64,000 nucleotides of DNA from Clostridiales bacterium. GTDB lineage: Bacteria > Bacillota > Clostridia > Oscillospirales > CAG-272. A model generated the notes under the pieces. It had not been told where the DNA came from. It ran no database searches and saw only the letters and a list, made by a program, of their open reading frames with translations. Positions 16,004 to 25,641 of this stretch are shown here, in pieces (the first letter of the stretch is position 1; every line of letters begins with the position of its first letter). The DNA is taken from positions 1 to 64,000 of the forward strand of contig DULN01000008.1 of the NCBI GenBank assembly GCA_012840355.1, read 5' to 3'. The position numbers and the translations under genes are program-made.

Positions 16004-17455
16004 ATGAAAAGGCTATCGCAGCTTATCGCGCTTTGTTTGGCAATGTCTATGCTTTTTGTCTCCTGCGCTAAGGGCGGTGGGGACACTGCGTCCGACACTA
16101 CCGCCTCACAGGTGACGGAAGCCGAGACGACAGAGCTTGAGGCAAGGCAGGCGATTCCGGACGATTTGCCAAGCAAAGATTTCGGCGGCAGGGAGTTCCG
16201 CATCTACTCGTCGACCGGGCGCGAGGATACGTTCTATACCGATGAGCAGAACGGTGAGGTTATAAACGACGCGATTTTTACCGCCATCGCCAAGACCGAG
16301 GAGCGCTTTAACGTAGACGTGGTCAACATCGACTCGACCGGCGACGACGGCGGGCACAACGAAAAAATCCGCTCGATAATCACCGCCGGCGAGGACGCGT
16401 TCGAGATAGCCGAAAACCACGACTCGCTTTCGGGCGGGCTTGCGATGCAGGGGCTTCTTATGAACCTTTACGACGTACCGTACCTCAACTTTGAGAAGCC
16501 CTGGTGGCCGTCAAACGCCGTGGAGACGCTGACGTTCAGGAACAAGATGTTCCTTGCAAGCTCGAACTTCAGCTATCGCGGCTTCCACTGGACGCGCGTC
16601 ATATTCTTCAACAAGGACTTGCTCGTAGACTACAATATGGAGGAGCCGTATAAGTACGTCTTCGACGGCACATGGACGCTCGACAAGCTCGCGTCGCTCG
16701 TTAAGGACACTTACTCCGACCTCAACGGCAACAGCCAGCGCGACAAGGACGACCTTTACGGCTATGTAGCCGAGGGGCCCGTGTACTGCTACCTTGAGCA
16801 GTACGACCTTTCGCCGCTTATCAAGACTCCCGACGGCGGGCTAGAGCTCGGCATAAACAATTCGCGCACACTGACGCTTGTAGAGAAGATGTACTCGCTG
16901 CTCCACGAGTCGCAGGGCGCGATCATCACCGACTACGGCATGTCTTACGACTGGTTCTCGACCAACCGCGCGCTGTTCGCGTTCGGCGAAATTTATTACG
17001 CGGTCGACAAATACCGCTACACGGACATAAACTACGGCATCGTCATGCAGCCTAAGCTCGACGACGCCCAGAAAGACTACCGCGCCGAGTACACAGACCG
17101 GTTTATACTGTTCCCAATCACGCTGCAGGACACCGAGTTTGCAGGCATAATCTTTGAGGCGATGAGCGCCGAAGGCTACAAGCTGGTGTTCCCGGCGTAC
17201 TACGAGATAGCGCTTAAGCAGAAGTTCACGTACGACGACGAGTCGGTACAGGTGCTCGACATCATAAACGACGTGCGCGTGCTCGACTTCTCGTACGTCT
17301 ATATCCCCGATATCTTCGGGTTGCTCAACACGCTGCTCTATAACAACCCGTCGAAGGACTTTGCCTCGCTTTATGCGAAAAGCGAAAAATCCCTCAACGC
17401 AAAAATTAAGCAGCTAATCGAGTCTTACGACAAGCTCGAGCAGATGCTCGGATAG
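16004..17455 (+). CDS. solute-binding-protein-like lipoprotein, tandem copy 2
   Basis: This 483-residue paralogue of the preceding protein has a lipobox ending VSC at Cys21 and the same acidic tether with SDTTASQ. Blocks such as LPSKD, GGHNEKIR, EIAENHDSLSGG, NFEKPWWPSNAV and MQPKLDD are collinear with copy 1. Differences cluster in the segment around residues 300-330 (LHESQGAIITDYGMSYDWF versus copy 1) and in the extreme C-terminus, hinting at divergence of binding specificity. AGGAGG stands 7 bases before the ATG. A strong hairpin follows. No transporter membrane genes accompany the pair, so function as an ABC importer component is unproven. Confidence 0.8.
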   Translation: MKRLSQLIALCLAMSMLFVSCAKGGGDTASDTTASQVTEAETTELEARQAIPDDLPSKDFGGREFRIYSSTGREDTFYTDEQNGEVINDAIFTAIAKTEERFNVDVVNIDSTGDDGGHNEKIRSIITAGEDAFEIAENHDSLSGGLAMQGLLMNLYDVPYLNFEKPWWPSNAVETLTFRNKMFLASSNFSYRGFHWTRVIFFNKDLLVDYNMEEPYKYVFDGTWTLDKLASLVKDTYSDLNGNSQRDKDDLYGYVAEGPVYCYLEQYDLSPLIKTPDGGLELGINNSRTLTLVEKMYSLLHESQGAIITDYGMSYDWFSTNRALFAFGEIYYAVDKYRYTDINYGIVMQPKLDDAQKDYRAEYTDRFILFPITLQDTEFAGIIFEAMSAEGYKLVFPAYYEIALKQKFTYDDESVQVLDIINDVRVLDFSYVYIPDIFGLLNTLLYNNPSKDFASLYAKSEKSLNAKIKQLIESYDKLEQMLG

Positions 17456-17487
17456 TTGGTGCGCCAGTTTAGCCTATAAATCATCTC

Positions 17488-17519
17488 GCCCGCCAAAAGC
17501 TATCCCGCTTTTGGCGGGC
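17488..17519 (+). terminator. terminator-like hairpin after lipoprotein pair
   Basis: GCCCGCCAAAAGC (17488-17500) pairs perfectly over 13 bp with GCTTTTGGCGGGC (17507-17519). The downstream tract TAATATTTATT is only moderately T-rich, so termination may be partial. Confidence 0.7.
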
Positions 17520-17596
17520 TAATATTTATTATAGGAACAAACGCAACGGCTGCGCGTCATATATGGTGAAAATATTAAGCCTGGGAGAAAAATGCT

Positions 17597-20500
17597 ATGA
17601 AATACCGACGGCTACTTTGCCTCGCTTTAGCAATAGTTCTCTGCATGCCAATTTTTTCGGCATGCACTGGCAAAGAAGCGCCAAATGGCGACAGCGTCCC
17701 GTTTACGTCGGACGTGACCGGCGGCTACACGCTGTCCGGCGGCGCTTATGTAGCCGCGCGGCTTGGGGGCGTTCCCGCCGAGCTTGCCGCGGCAAAGATA
17801 AAGCCGCTGGGCGACGCGCCGGCTGACGCGCTGCCGACCGACGCGGCGTTGGTGCTTACCGCGGCGGGAGCGGTAGACGAGGCGACGGTGCGGCGCTATG
17901 TGTCGATTTCGCCCGCCGTCGATTACGAGCTTGAGGCGCTGTCCGATACCGAGTTCAAAATCACGCCGTTGGGCGGGCTTGACTCGGGCGCGGTCTACAG
18001 CGTCGATATTGGCGCCGAGGGCAAACCCGCCGCGCTGCGCTATGCGTTTCAGACCGAGCGCGAGTTTAAGATAAAGTGGACGCTGCCGACAGACCGCTCG
18101 TTTGATGTGCCGGTGAACACCGGCATTGAGCTGCATTTTACCGAGCCGGTGAGCGGCAATAATTTCAAGGATTTCGTTAAAATCGAGCCGGCGGTGGAGT
18201 TTGACGTTTTGCCTTACCCGAACGGCAAGACGGTCGCGCTAGTGCCGAAAAGCTACCTTGAGAAAAACACGGTATACACCGTTACGATAAGCGGCGGGCT
18301 TGAGTCGGCGACAGGCAAGACGCTGGGCGAGGACGTGAAATTCCAGTTCCGGACCGAAGCCAAGCCGTCGGTAACCGCCGACGGGCGCGTGCAGATTTCA
18401 CCCGAGTCATATGACCTTGTGTTTGCCACCTCCCAGACCCCTGTCTTTAAGTGGTGGGTCTTCGCATACGATGGGCAGGAAATTAAAGAAGGCGACGCGG
18501 AGGTTAAAATCTGGCGTTACCCGTCGGTGCGCGCGCTTGCAGAAGCGGTCAAGAAGATGAACGAATCGCGAGGCGACGTGTATTTTTCGGGCGAGGGCTA
18601 CAGGTACCCCACCGATGGGCTTGAGAAAGTTGCCGAGTATTCAGCCGCGCCGGCGGTGCTTGAGGATAGCCTTTACTCGCGCAGAAGGTACGTCGAGCTG
18701 CGCACGCCCGGCAGGGGAGTTTACCTCTGCGAGGTGACGCTTACAGCGTCATCCTCCGGAGAGCCGGTGACTAGGACTTTCCAGGCTATCGTGCAGGTGA
18801 CCGACCTGCGGCTTTACACCGAGTCGCATGAAAACAAGCTGCTTTTGTGGCTCGAAGGCGCTGGCGGGCTTGACGCATCGTACGCGAATATCACCGCGGA
18901 GCTTTTCAAAGACAAAGGACAAAACTACTGGAACATTGACCCCGCGGCGGCGGAGTATAAAACCGTAACAGCAAAAGCCGATGGCTACGGCATCGCCACG
19001 ATTGACGTGGGGGGCGCGAACTTCGCCTATATCATAGCCGAAAAAGGCGAAGACGCGCTGTTCCGCTATGCCTCGTTATACGATATCAAATATGCAAAAG
19101 AATATTTCGCGACGGTTTTCACCGACCGCGAGGTGTATTTTGCCGACGACGTTATAAATTTCCGCGGCTTTATGCGCCCGGCGCGCGGCGGCGAGATGCC
19201 GAAGCGCATTTATGTGACGACGGGCACAAACACAAAATTCAGCTTACCGGTCGCGCCCGACGGGAGCTTTGCGGGCAGATATATCCTAGAGGATTTCTAC
19301 GGTTGGGGCGTTTCCTTCAGCTTTGCCGACGAGGCGGGCAATACCATAACCTACAAAACCGTTCGCGTCACGCAGGAGGAAAAGCCGGTCTACACGGCTC
19401 ATATTACGTTTGACCGTCCGGCGTATAACTTCGGCGAGGAGGCGACTGTCACAATCGACGCCGCGTTCTTCGACGGCACGCCCGCGCCGGGTCTGAAGTT
19501 CGAGCTTTCGTTTAGCGATTTCTCTGGTCCGGTAATGCTCGTCACCGACTCCGAAGGCAAGGCGGAGTACAGGCTAAAGACCGGCAAAGTCAACGTTTTC
19601 TCGACATATCCCCACTATATCTCATGCAGTGCGCAGCTTATGGGGTATGAGGGCACGACGCTGCATGTATACGCGAGCGCGCTGTACTTCCACAGCGACG
19701 TCTATTTCTCGTACAAAACTGTGGAAACCGACGAGGGTGAGCGTTATATTATTGTCACGCTCAATAGGTTCGACCAAAAGAAAATCGCAGCTATAAAATC
19801 GGTCGACGAGCTTTACGGCGAGGGCTTCCCGGAGAAGCTTTTCGCCGGGCCTGCGGAAGGCAGCGTTACTGTAACGCTCGCCGAGACTTGGTTTGATGAG
19901 ATTGAGACCGGCACAGTATATGACCCTATAAACAAAAAGACGACGAAGACCTACCGCTACGAAAAGCGCGACAAGGTGCTCCGGACTTGGGATGAAAGCT
20001 TTAAGGCCGGGCAGATAAGGCTCGATTATGTCGACGCGCAGTCGGGGCATTATACCTACTACACTGTCAGCTACCGCGACTCGCGCGGTAATACCTATAA
20101 CTTGACGATAAACGCGCAGGCGGGTAACGACGAATGGTACATTTACCGCGGGCAAGGTGGAAAGTATTACGAACTTTCCTACGACAGCTCGCCAAAGAGC
20201 GTTGGTGACAAGGTTGAGCTGGTTTTGACCTACGGCGGCGAGCCGGTCAAAGGCGGTCGCGCGCTTTTTACCGTCTATACCGATAAGCTTGAGCGGCACG
20301 CGGTAACAGCCGGCGGCTTCTCGCTTGAGTTTGAGGAAAGCTTTATCGCCGGCAACCAGATATACGCCACATACTTCGACGGCACAGACTTCGCCTATAT
20401 CGGCTCGGCATTTCTGCAATATGACTACGAGAAAAACTCGTCGCTCGAGCTTGAGATTATAACCGACAAGGACACCTATAAGCCCGGCGAGAAAGCGACG

Positions 20501-22777
20501 GTAACAGTCCGCGTGATCGATAAGCTCACCGGCAAACCGGTAACCGGTGGCACAGTTACGCTTGCCGTTGTCGACGAAGCCTGCTTTGCGCTCGGCGAGC
20601 AGAGCTATGACCCCGCGGCGGAGTATTACGGCTACCTTAGGGCGATCCCGTATATCAGCCGCAACGCAGCAGTTTCGCTGTTCCCGGTAGGCGGTATCGC
20701 TTATGATACGGCTTTGGGAGGAATCGGCGGGCCTGCCGCGGAAGAGAAGGCGGTGGGAGGGCCGCGGGCGATGGGCGGCGACAACATGCTCGCCGCTGAC
20801 GAGGCTGCTATGGACGGCACGGCATCGGCGAAAAACGCCCAAATTCGCGAGATATTCCTCAACACCCCGGTGTTTGAGACAAAAATCGCTTCAGCCGACG
20901 GCACCGCGACGTTTACGTTCGACGTGCCCGGCAACATCACCACATGGCGACTGACCGCGGTCGCCGAGAGCGAGGTGTTGGCAAAGGCGGGCGGTGTCAA
21001 GCTTGGCGCGGCGAAATCTGAGGCGATTGCAACGCTGCCGTTCTTCGTCAGCGCATACGCGAACAGCCGGTACATTTTCGGCGACGAGATCGTGGTTTCG
21101 GCGCGCGTTTACGGCACGGGTCTAGAGCCCGGCGCGCTGGTAGAATATATCGCGACGCTTGCCGACGCGGCAGGGAACACTATTAAGTCGATTGAGAAAT
21201 CCGCAGCAGCGGGCATGCAGGTGTTCTTCTCGTTCGGCAAGCTCGGGCTTGGCGGCTACACGGTAACCGTCGCAGCCGCGTCCGGCGGATACTCTGACGG
21301 CGTAAAGATACCGTTTGAAGTAATCGAAACCGGCGTGCTCGTGCCGGTATACCGTACAATAAAGCCAAGCGAGATAGACTCGCTTAACCCTTCCGCCTAT
21401 CCTATTACGCTCACATTCTACAACGCTGCTACAGAAGATTGGCTTCTTGTAGCCAATTACGTGATACAGCGCCGCGGCCTCCGCGCCGACACGCTTGCGG
21501 CATACTACGCCGTAGGCAAAGCCCTTTCGGAGTTTTACGGCGGCGGGGAGTATTTCGAGAAGCTGCTTGATGAGGCAAAAGAGAAGCTCTCGTCGTACGG
21601 AAACCTCTACGGCAACCCGCTTATCCCGCTTTTGCCGTACAGCAGCGAGAGCATCGAGCTTTCGGCGCTTATATTGGCTGCAGCGCCCGAAGCGCTTGGC
21701 GAAAGCCGGCGCGAGTCGATTGCGGGCTACCTTGAGGAGCTGCTTGAGAGAGGCATTGAGGACGAAACCGAGCTTTCGGCGCTATACCTCGGGCTTGCCG
21801 CGGCGGGCAGGCCGGTGCTAACGGAGCTTCGCTACCTCGCAGAGCACTGCGGTGAAATGCCGCTTATCCCGCAGCTTTACATTTGCGCGGCGCTGGCCGA
21901 GATAGGCGACTACGGTTCGGCGGCGGAGCTCTACGCGCAAATCCGAAAAAAATATGCTTCCGCCGGCGAGGACGGCACGCTCTGGTTTGCAGAACCTGAT
22001 GCCAATGCCGAGGACAGGATAGCGGGCGCGGCGGCGGCACTGCTTTCAGCCTCGCATATCGCGCGCGACGACGCCGACGCCTTGGCGAAATTCATCATGT
22101 CGCGCACCTCGGAGATTGAGCTTTACGTTTTGCAGCTTGCGGAATATGTCTGCGCGTTCATACCAGCCGACGGCGGCGAGCTTGCGCTCGAGTATATGAC
22201 TGCAGACGGCGAGCGGCACTCTGAAAAGGTCAGCCCCTACGGCTGGGTATGCCTGACGCTTGACAAGCAGTCGTTCCAAGGGTTTAAGCTAATCTCGGCT
22301 GACGATGGCATAATGGTGCGCGCTTCCTATATGGACTCGCCCGAGGAGGCGGTGGAAGGCGCGAAGCCGACCGAGGAGGCATCGCTGAAAAAGACTATAT
22401 CGGTCTACGACGAGGCGAGAGGTCTTTACAAAGTCACGATAGAATATAAAATCACAACCGACCGCGACCGCTCGTTCTTCGTGCTGACCGACCTTATCCC
22501 CTCAGGCGGGCGTTTCTTCTACTCCGAGCCGAACGAATACCATGAGGCGTATATCTACAATGACGGCCAAACGATGCGCGGCGGCATATACGTCGACACG
22601 GTCGGCAAAATAGATAAATCGCTCCCCGGAAAGCGGACGCGCACGGTTACCGGCAAGCTCAGCTACATCTTCCGCGCCGCGGTGCCCGGAGAGTATGTGG
22701 CGGAGCCGGCATTCATGCAGAATGCCGCCAGCGGCTGCTACGCGGCGAGCGCGAAAGGCACGATAACGCTGAAATAA
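17597..22777 (+). CDS. alpha-2-macroglobulin family lipoprotein lacking the thioester motif
   Basis: This 1726-residue protein has a lipoprotein signal peptide (lipobox FSAC, Cys23), an SbsA/Big_5-like Ig domain near residues 155-255 and a series of macroglobulin (MG) domains. An MG block contains TVTLAVVDEACFALGEQ near residue 990. A low-complexity Gly/Ala/Met bait-like stretch lies near 1045-1075. The A2M domain then begins near 1085 (FLNTPVFETKIAS, GTATFTFDVPGNITTWRL). The helical thioester region (about 1275-1480) has no CxEQ; at the expected place it reads VIQRRGL. It therefore resembles YfaS-type bacterial macroglobulins, thought to inhibit proteases at the cell surface, but cannot trap covalently. 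GGGAG lies 9 bases before the ATG. No penicillin-binding protein 1C gene is adjacent. Confidence 0.88.
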   Translation: MKYRRLLCLALAIVLCMPIFSACTGKEAPNGDSVPFTSDVTGGYTLSGGAYVAARLGGVPAELAAAKIKPLGDAPADALPTDAALVLTAAGAVDEATVRRYVSISPAVDYELEALSDTEFKITPLGGLDSGAVYSVDIGAEGKPAALRYAFQTEREFKIKWTLPTDRSFDVPVNTGIELHFTEPVSGNNFKDFVKIEPAVEFDVLPYPNGKTVALVPKSYLEKNTVYTVTISGGLESATGKTLGEDVKFQFRTEAKPSVTADGRVQISPESYDLVFATSQTPVFKWWVFAYDGQEIKEGDAEVKIWRYPSVRALAEAVKKMNESRGDVYFSGEGYRYPTDGLEKVAEYSAAPAVLEDSLYSRRRYVELRTPGRGVYLCEVTLTASSSGEPVTRTFQAIVQVTDLRLYTESHENKLLLWLEGAGGLDASYANITAELFKDKGQNYWNIDPAAAEYKTVTAKADGYGIATIDVGGANFAYIIAEKGEDALFRYASLYDIKYAKEYFATVFTDREVYFADDVINFRGFMRPARGGEMPKRIYVTTGTNTKFSLPVAPDGSFAGRYILEDFYGWGVSFSFADEAGNTITYKTVRVTQEEKPVYTAHITFDRPAYNFGEEATVTIDAAFFDGTPAPGLKFELSFSDFSGPVMLVTDSEGKAEYRLKTGKVNVFSTYPHYISCSAQLMGYEGTTLHVYASALYFHSDVYFSYKTVETDEGERYIIVTLNRFDQKKIAAIKSVDELYGEGFPEKLFAGPAEGSVTVTLAETWFDEIETGTVYDPINKKTTKTYRYEKRDKVLRTWDESFKAGQIRLDYVDAQSGHYTYYTVSYRDSRGNTYNLTINAQAGNDEWYIYRGQGGKYYELSYDSSPKSVGDKVELVLTYGGEPVKGGRALFTVYTDKLERHAVTAGGFSLEFEESFIAGNQIYATYFDGTDFAYIGSAFLQYDYEKNSSLELEIITDKDTYKPGEKATVTVRVIDKLTGKPVTGGTVTLAVVDEACFALGEQSYDPAAEYYGYLRAIPYISRNAAVSLFPVGGIAYDTALGGIGGPAAEEKAVGGPRAMGGDNMLAADEAAMDGTASAKNAQIREIFLNTPVFETKIASADGTATFTFDVPGNITTWRLTAVAESEVLAKAGGVKLGAAKSEAIATLPFFVSAYANSRYIFGDEIVVSARVYGTGLEPGALVEYIATLADAAGNTIKSIEKSAAAGMQVFFSFGKLGLGGYTVTVAAASGGYSDGVKIPFEVIETGVLVPVYRTIKPSEIDSLNPSAYPITLTFYNAATEDWLLVANYVIQRRGLRADTLAAYYAVGKALSEFYGGGEYFEKLLDEAKEKLSSYGNLYGNPLIPLLPYSSESIELSALILAAAPEALGESRRESIAGYLEELLERGIEDETELSALYLGLAAAGRPVLTELRYLAEHCGEMPLIPQLYICAALAEIGDYGSAAELYAQIRKKYASAGEDGTLWFAEPDANAEDRIAGAAAALLSASHIARDDADALAKFIMSRTSEIELYVLQLAEYVCAFIPADGGELALEYMTADGERHSEKVSPYGWVCLTLDKQSFQGFKLISADDGIMVRASYMDSPEEAVEGAKPTEEASLKKTISVYDEARGLYKVTIEYKITTDRDRSFFVLTDLIPSGGRFFYSEPNEYHEAYIYNDGQTMRGGIYVDTVGKIDKSLPGKRTRTVTGKLSYIFRAAVPGEYVAEPAFMQNAASGCYAASAKGTITLK

Positions 22778-23462
22778 GACACGGATGATAAAAAGGCTGC
22801 GGGATGCCATATCCCGCAGCCTTTTTTTTAGAGTAGTCAGTCCAGAAGAATAAAAGCCACTCGCGATGAAGCTCGGCTACCCGGCGCCCAAGCTCGCCCT
22901 CGGAGTCGCCGGCGGCTGTGGCGCGCGGGAGCGTGGTTTTTATCTCCTCCGTCAGCTCCTCAAGCCTCTTATAGTCTTCAGGCGACATATTCCGAAGCTT
23001 TGAGGCCGAAGCGTCGACCGTTTTGTCGCCGTATTTTTTGCGCGCTTCCTTGCCATACTTTTTCTCGTTTTCTTCTATCAATTTGGTTTTAAAGCCTTCG
23101 AATTTTTCCTTGTCGTTCATAGTAAGTTTGCCCTCCATTTCGGCGATAGCTTTTTCGGCGTTCCCAATTAGCTTATCCAGCCTCTCGCGCTCAGCCATCA
23201 GCGCAGCGCGGTGCTGCTTTAGCGCAGAGAGCCTGTCGTAGCCGCCGGCGTCGACAATTGCCTTAATCTCGCCGGCAGGTATGCCCAACTCGCGGAAGAA
23301 AAGTATTTTCTGCAGTCGGTTGACCTGCTCGTTGCTATAAACGCGGTAGCCGTTTTCTTTACGCTCGGGCACTAGCAGCCCGATAGCGTCGTAGTAACGC
23401 AGCGCGCGGCTGCTTATCCCCGCAAGCTCGGCAAGCTGCTTTACGGTGTATTCTTTCGCCAT
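22713..23462 (-). pseudogene. MerR/TipAS-type regulator with lost 3' end
   Basis: The reading frame encodes 249 residues. The first 70 are an intact MerR DNA-binding domain (VKQLAELAGISSRALRYYDAIGLL), a coiled coil covers about 75-115, and a TipAS-like ligand domain starts near 130. After HREWLLFFWTDYS (about residue 210) the expected C-terminal half of the TipAS domain, with its DERF-type motif, is missing. Instead the frame runs through the macroglobulin terminator (22790-22826) and 65 bases antisense into that gene's 3' end, giving an unrelated tail. I infer a deletion or rearrangement joined at the terminator. The truncated protein could still bind DNA but may not sense ligand. Start ATG 23462, with GAGGG 7 bases upstream. 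Confidence 0.75.
22790..22829. terminator. terminator of the macroglobulin gene, inside the merR reading frame
   Basis: A 16-bp stem (22790-22805 with 22811-22826), GC-rich at its core (GGCTGCGGGAT), has a five-base loop and flanking A and T runs that suit termination in both directions. On the opposite strand it lies inside the truncated merR reading frame. Confidence 0.92.
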
Positions 23463-23500
23463 ACGCTCCCCCTCGGGGTTTATTTTGCACGCGCGGGGTT

Positions 23501-23531
23501 ATTATAAACCTTAACGCCGCGTCAATGTCAA
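23501..23531 (-). promoter_or_regulatory. MerR-type promoter with 19-bp spacer and dyad
   Basis: On the minus strand TTGACA (23531-23526) and TATAAT (23506-23501) are separated by 19 bp, the over-long spacing typical of promoters activated by MerR-family proteins. The spacer holds an inverted repeat TTAACG-CCG-CGTCAA (23511-23525). This is the expected autoregulatory site of the truncated merR gene. Confidence 0.8.
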
Positions 23532-23587
23532 GAGGGAAATAAATAATAATTTTTTTCCGCCCTTATCGGGGGAGGTCTTATGGCAAA

Positions 23588-23616
23588 TAAAAAAGCCGCC
23601 GGGTTTGCGGCGGCTT
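23588..23616 (-). terminator. terminator of the glycoside hydrolase-like gene
   Basis: AAGCCGCC (23593-23600) pairs with GGCGGCTT (23609-23616) around 8 bases; read on the minus strand it is followed by TTTTATTTG. Confidence 0.85.
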
Positions 23617-23639
23617 AAATCTTATCTATATGCTTAAAT

Positions 23640-25616
23640 TTAGTCGACAGTCACGACACAATGGATATCGAGCCTTGGGAGCTTTACGAGCGCGACGCCC
23701 TTCTCTTTGTCGTAGGCATATTCGAGCGGGATATGTTCGGGCTCGCAGTATATAGCTTTCGGCTCGTATTCGGTGCGCAGCTCAAGCGTGAGGTCATAAA
23801 GCGGCGGTATTTCGTCGAACGCGCGGTAGTGCGAGTCGGAGTGCACGCCGCTTGTGTTGAGCAGGTTTATGCGTAAATGTCCGTCGGCCCCGCGCATCAG
23901 CATCAGCTCGACGAGGCGCGAGCCGTGGACGCGCACTGTCGGCGTGAATACCGAGCCGATGATTTTGTCTACAAAGTTGCGCACTACCGGCGACTTCATG
24001 CTAGCGTACGGCCCGATGTCGAAGTATACGCCGGTAATCGTGCCTTCGCCGTATTTTGTGCGGGTCGCGGCGACAGGCCCGGACGCTGCCTCTGCGCTGC
24101 TGCTGTCGCCAAACGCAAACCGGCTAATGACCTCCGACGACTCGCAGGGGCGGGCGTTACAGTAGCGGGTCTTTAGCGGGGCAAAGCGCGCACCGTCCCA
24201 AACCCTTATATAGGTGGGCTTGTCGCTTGCGCCGTCTATCTCGACGTCAAGGTATGCGCGGAAAATCTCGCAGCTGTTATGCCCGGTCACGATGAGGTTG
24301 CCGCCTTGGGCTACGTACTCGATGAGCTTGTCTTTGAGCGAAGGCTCAATCGCCTCCAGGTTCGGCACGATTACTGCTCCGTAGCGCGCCAGGTCGCAGT
24401 CGAGCATGTAGTGCGACATTAAAATCTCTACCGAGTACCCAGCGTCGAGCGTGGCGAACAGCAGCCCCCTTAAGTCCTCGACGTGCCTTGAGCCATGCGG
24501 CGTGAAAAGGTCAGTTTTACCTTTATAAAACGCGCGCTCGGAGAAGAGAAGCGCGACCTGCGGGACGGGGATCGCATTATGGCACAGCGACTCCCGCGCG
24601 CGGCAGAACTCGGCGAGCTTTGCCCACATCTCGATCGGCCAGTCTTGGATTGAGCCGACGCACTGGCGGTTGTAAAACTGGAATCCGCCACCGAGCATAA
24701 TTATTGCTGCGGCTTCTTGGCAAAGCTGGGCGAGCTCTTTCACGGTCGGCACGCCGTCTGCCATCGAGAAGCCCCACGCCATCAGGTCCCAGCCGTGGTT
24801 GGGCACCGACGGGTCGGCGAACGCAGGCAGCCTTTGGTTCTGCAGGCACCTGCCTTCAAACCGCGCGGTGTTGAGGCTGTCGTTCGGCGAGTAGTCGCCT
24901 GAGAGGAAGTCAACCGGTATTGTCGGCTCTTCGGGCACATACGAGGTGTATAGCCAGTTTGACGCAATCTGGAAGTTAGGGGCTGCCTCGTGCACGGCGT
25001 TGACATATCGCGTGACATACTCGCGGAAGCCGTCCCGGTTGAACTTTAGGTATTTTTGAAAATCAGGATCGCCCGGCCGCGGGGGCGACTCGCTGTAGAG
25101 CTTGAAATACTCGTCGGCTGCGTATTTTGAGTAATCGAGCATCACGGCCCAGCACTCGCCGTCGACCCATGCGCCGTCGAGCCCGTAGTCGACCGCAAGC
25201 TCGATTAGCTGCGGGATGAGGAGCTTTTCGGCATAGGGGCCGAACACCGAGTTTTTCTCTTTGCTCGGCTTGCCTTCGGCGTCGACCGCAGCCCAGTCGG
25301 GGTTTTTCTCTATTGCGGCGTTATCCCAAACGCCGGAATGGTGGGCATACAGCGCGATCCCGCGCTCGGCGGTCAGCTTGCGCCACATTCGCAGGATGTC
25401 GGCATTTATTTCAGGCGCGGGGTTGCCGACTTTTGTCGGATAGCTCGAGATGCCCGGATGGCCTTTGGTGTCGCACTGGACATAGTCGGGCTTCACGGCG
25501 TCTAGCATGCGCGCGATGAGCTCGGGATTTGCGTTTTCGCCGATATTCTTCTGCCCCGGCCCCGCGTGGAAATCGAAATGCATGCCGAAAAAGGATTCCG
25601 ATCTGCGTTTGGCCAT
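23640..25616 (-). CDS. glycoside-hydrolase-like TIM barrel with C-terminal GATase/trimerization-type domain
   Basis: The 658-residue protein begins FFGMHFDFHAGPGQ and has a TIM-barrel N-terminal half. Residues such as QCDTKGHPG, YAHHSGVWD and DGAWVDGECWAV recall alpha-L-fucosidase (GH29) and the hypothetical glycosyl hydrolase 6 (GHL6) group. From about residue 370 it reads VPQVALLFSERAFY, YSVEILMSHYML, VIVPNLEAI and GGNLIVTGHNS, a GH42-type beta-galactosidase trimerization (GATase-like) domain, followed by a beta-rich tail. There is no signal peptide, so substrates are probably imported oligosaccharides. I start at ATG 25616 (GGGGTG 8 bases upstream); the in-frame start at 25676 is upstream of the promoter's -35. 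The sugar specificity is unknown. Confidence 0.75.
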   Translation of the reverse strand: MAKRRSESFFGMHFDFHAGPGQKNIGENANPELIARMLDAVKPDYVQCDTKGHPGISSYPTKVGNPAPEINADILRMWRKLTAERGIALYAHHSGVWDNAAIEKNPDWAAVDAEGKPSKEKNSVFGPYAEKLLIPQLIELAVDYGLDGAWVDGECWAVMLDYSKYAADEYFKLYSESPPRPGDPDFQKYLKFNRDGFREYVTRYVNAVHEAAPNFQIASNWLYTSYVPEEPTIPVDFLSGDYSPNDSLNTARFEGRCLQNQRLPAFADPSVPNHGWDLMAWGFSMADGVPTVKELAQLCQEAAAIIMLGGGFQFYNRQCVGSIQDWPIEMWAKLAEFCRARESLCHNAIPVPQVALLFSERAFYKGKTDLFTPHGSRHVEDLRGLLFATLDAGYSVEILMSHYMLDCDLARYGAVIVPNLEAIEPSLKDKLIEYVAQGGNLIVTGHNSCEIFRAYLDVEIDGASDKPTYIRVWDGARFAPLKTRYCNARPCESSEVISRFAFGDSSSAEAASGPVAATRTKYGEGTITGVYFDIGPYASMKSPVVRNFVDKIIGSVFTPTVRVHGSRLVELMLMRGADGHLRINLLNTSGVHSDSHYRAFDEIPPLYDLTLELRTEYEPKAIYCEPEHIPLEYAYDKEKGVALVKLPRLDIHCVVTVD

Positions 25617-25641
25617 AGTTTCACCCCTAATTCTACCTTGT

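Noticed and set aside
20566..20610. ACFALGEQ in the macroglobulin as a possible thioester
   Set aside because: The spacing is Cys-x4-Glu-Gln, not Cys-x-Glu-Gln, and it lies in the MG-domain VVDEA element, far before the A2M and thioester regions.
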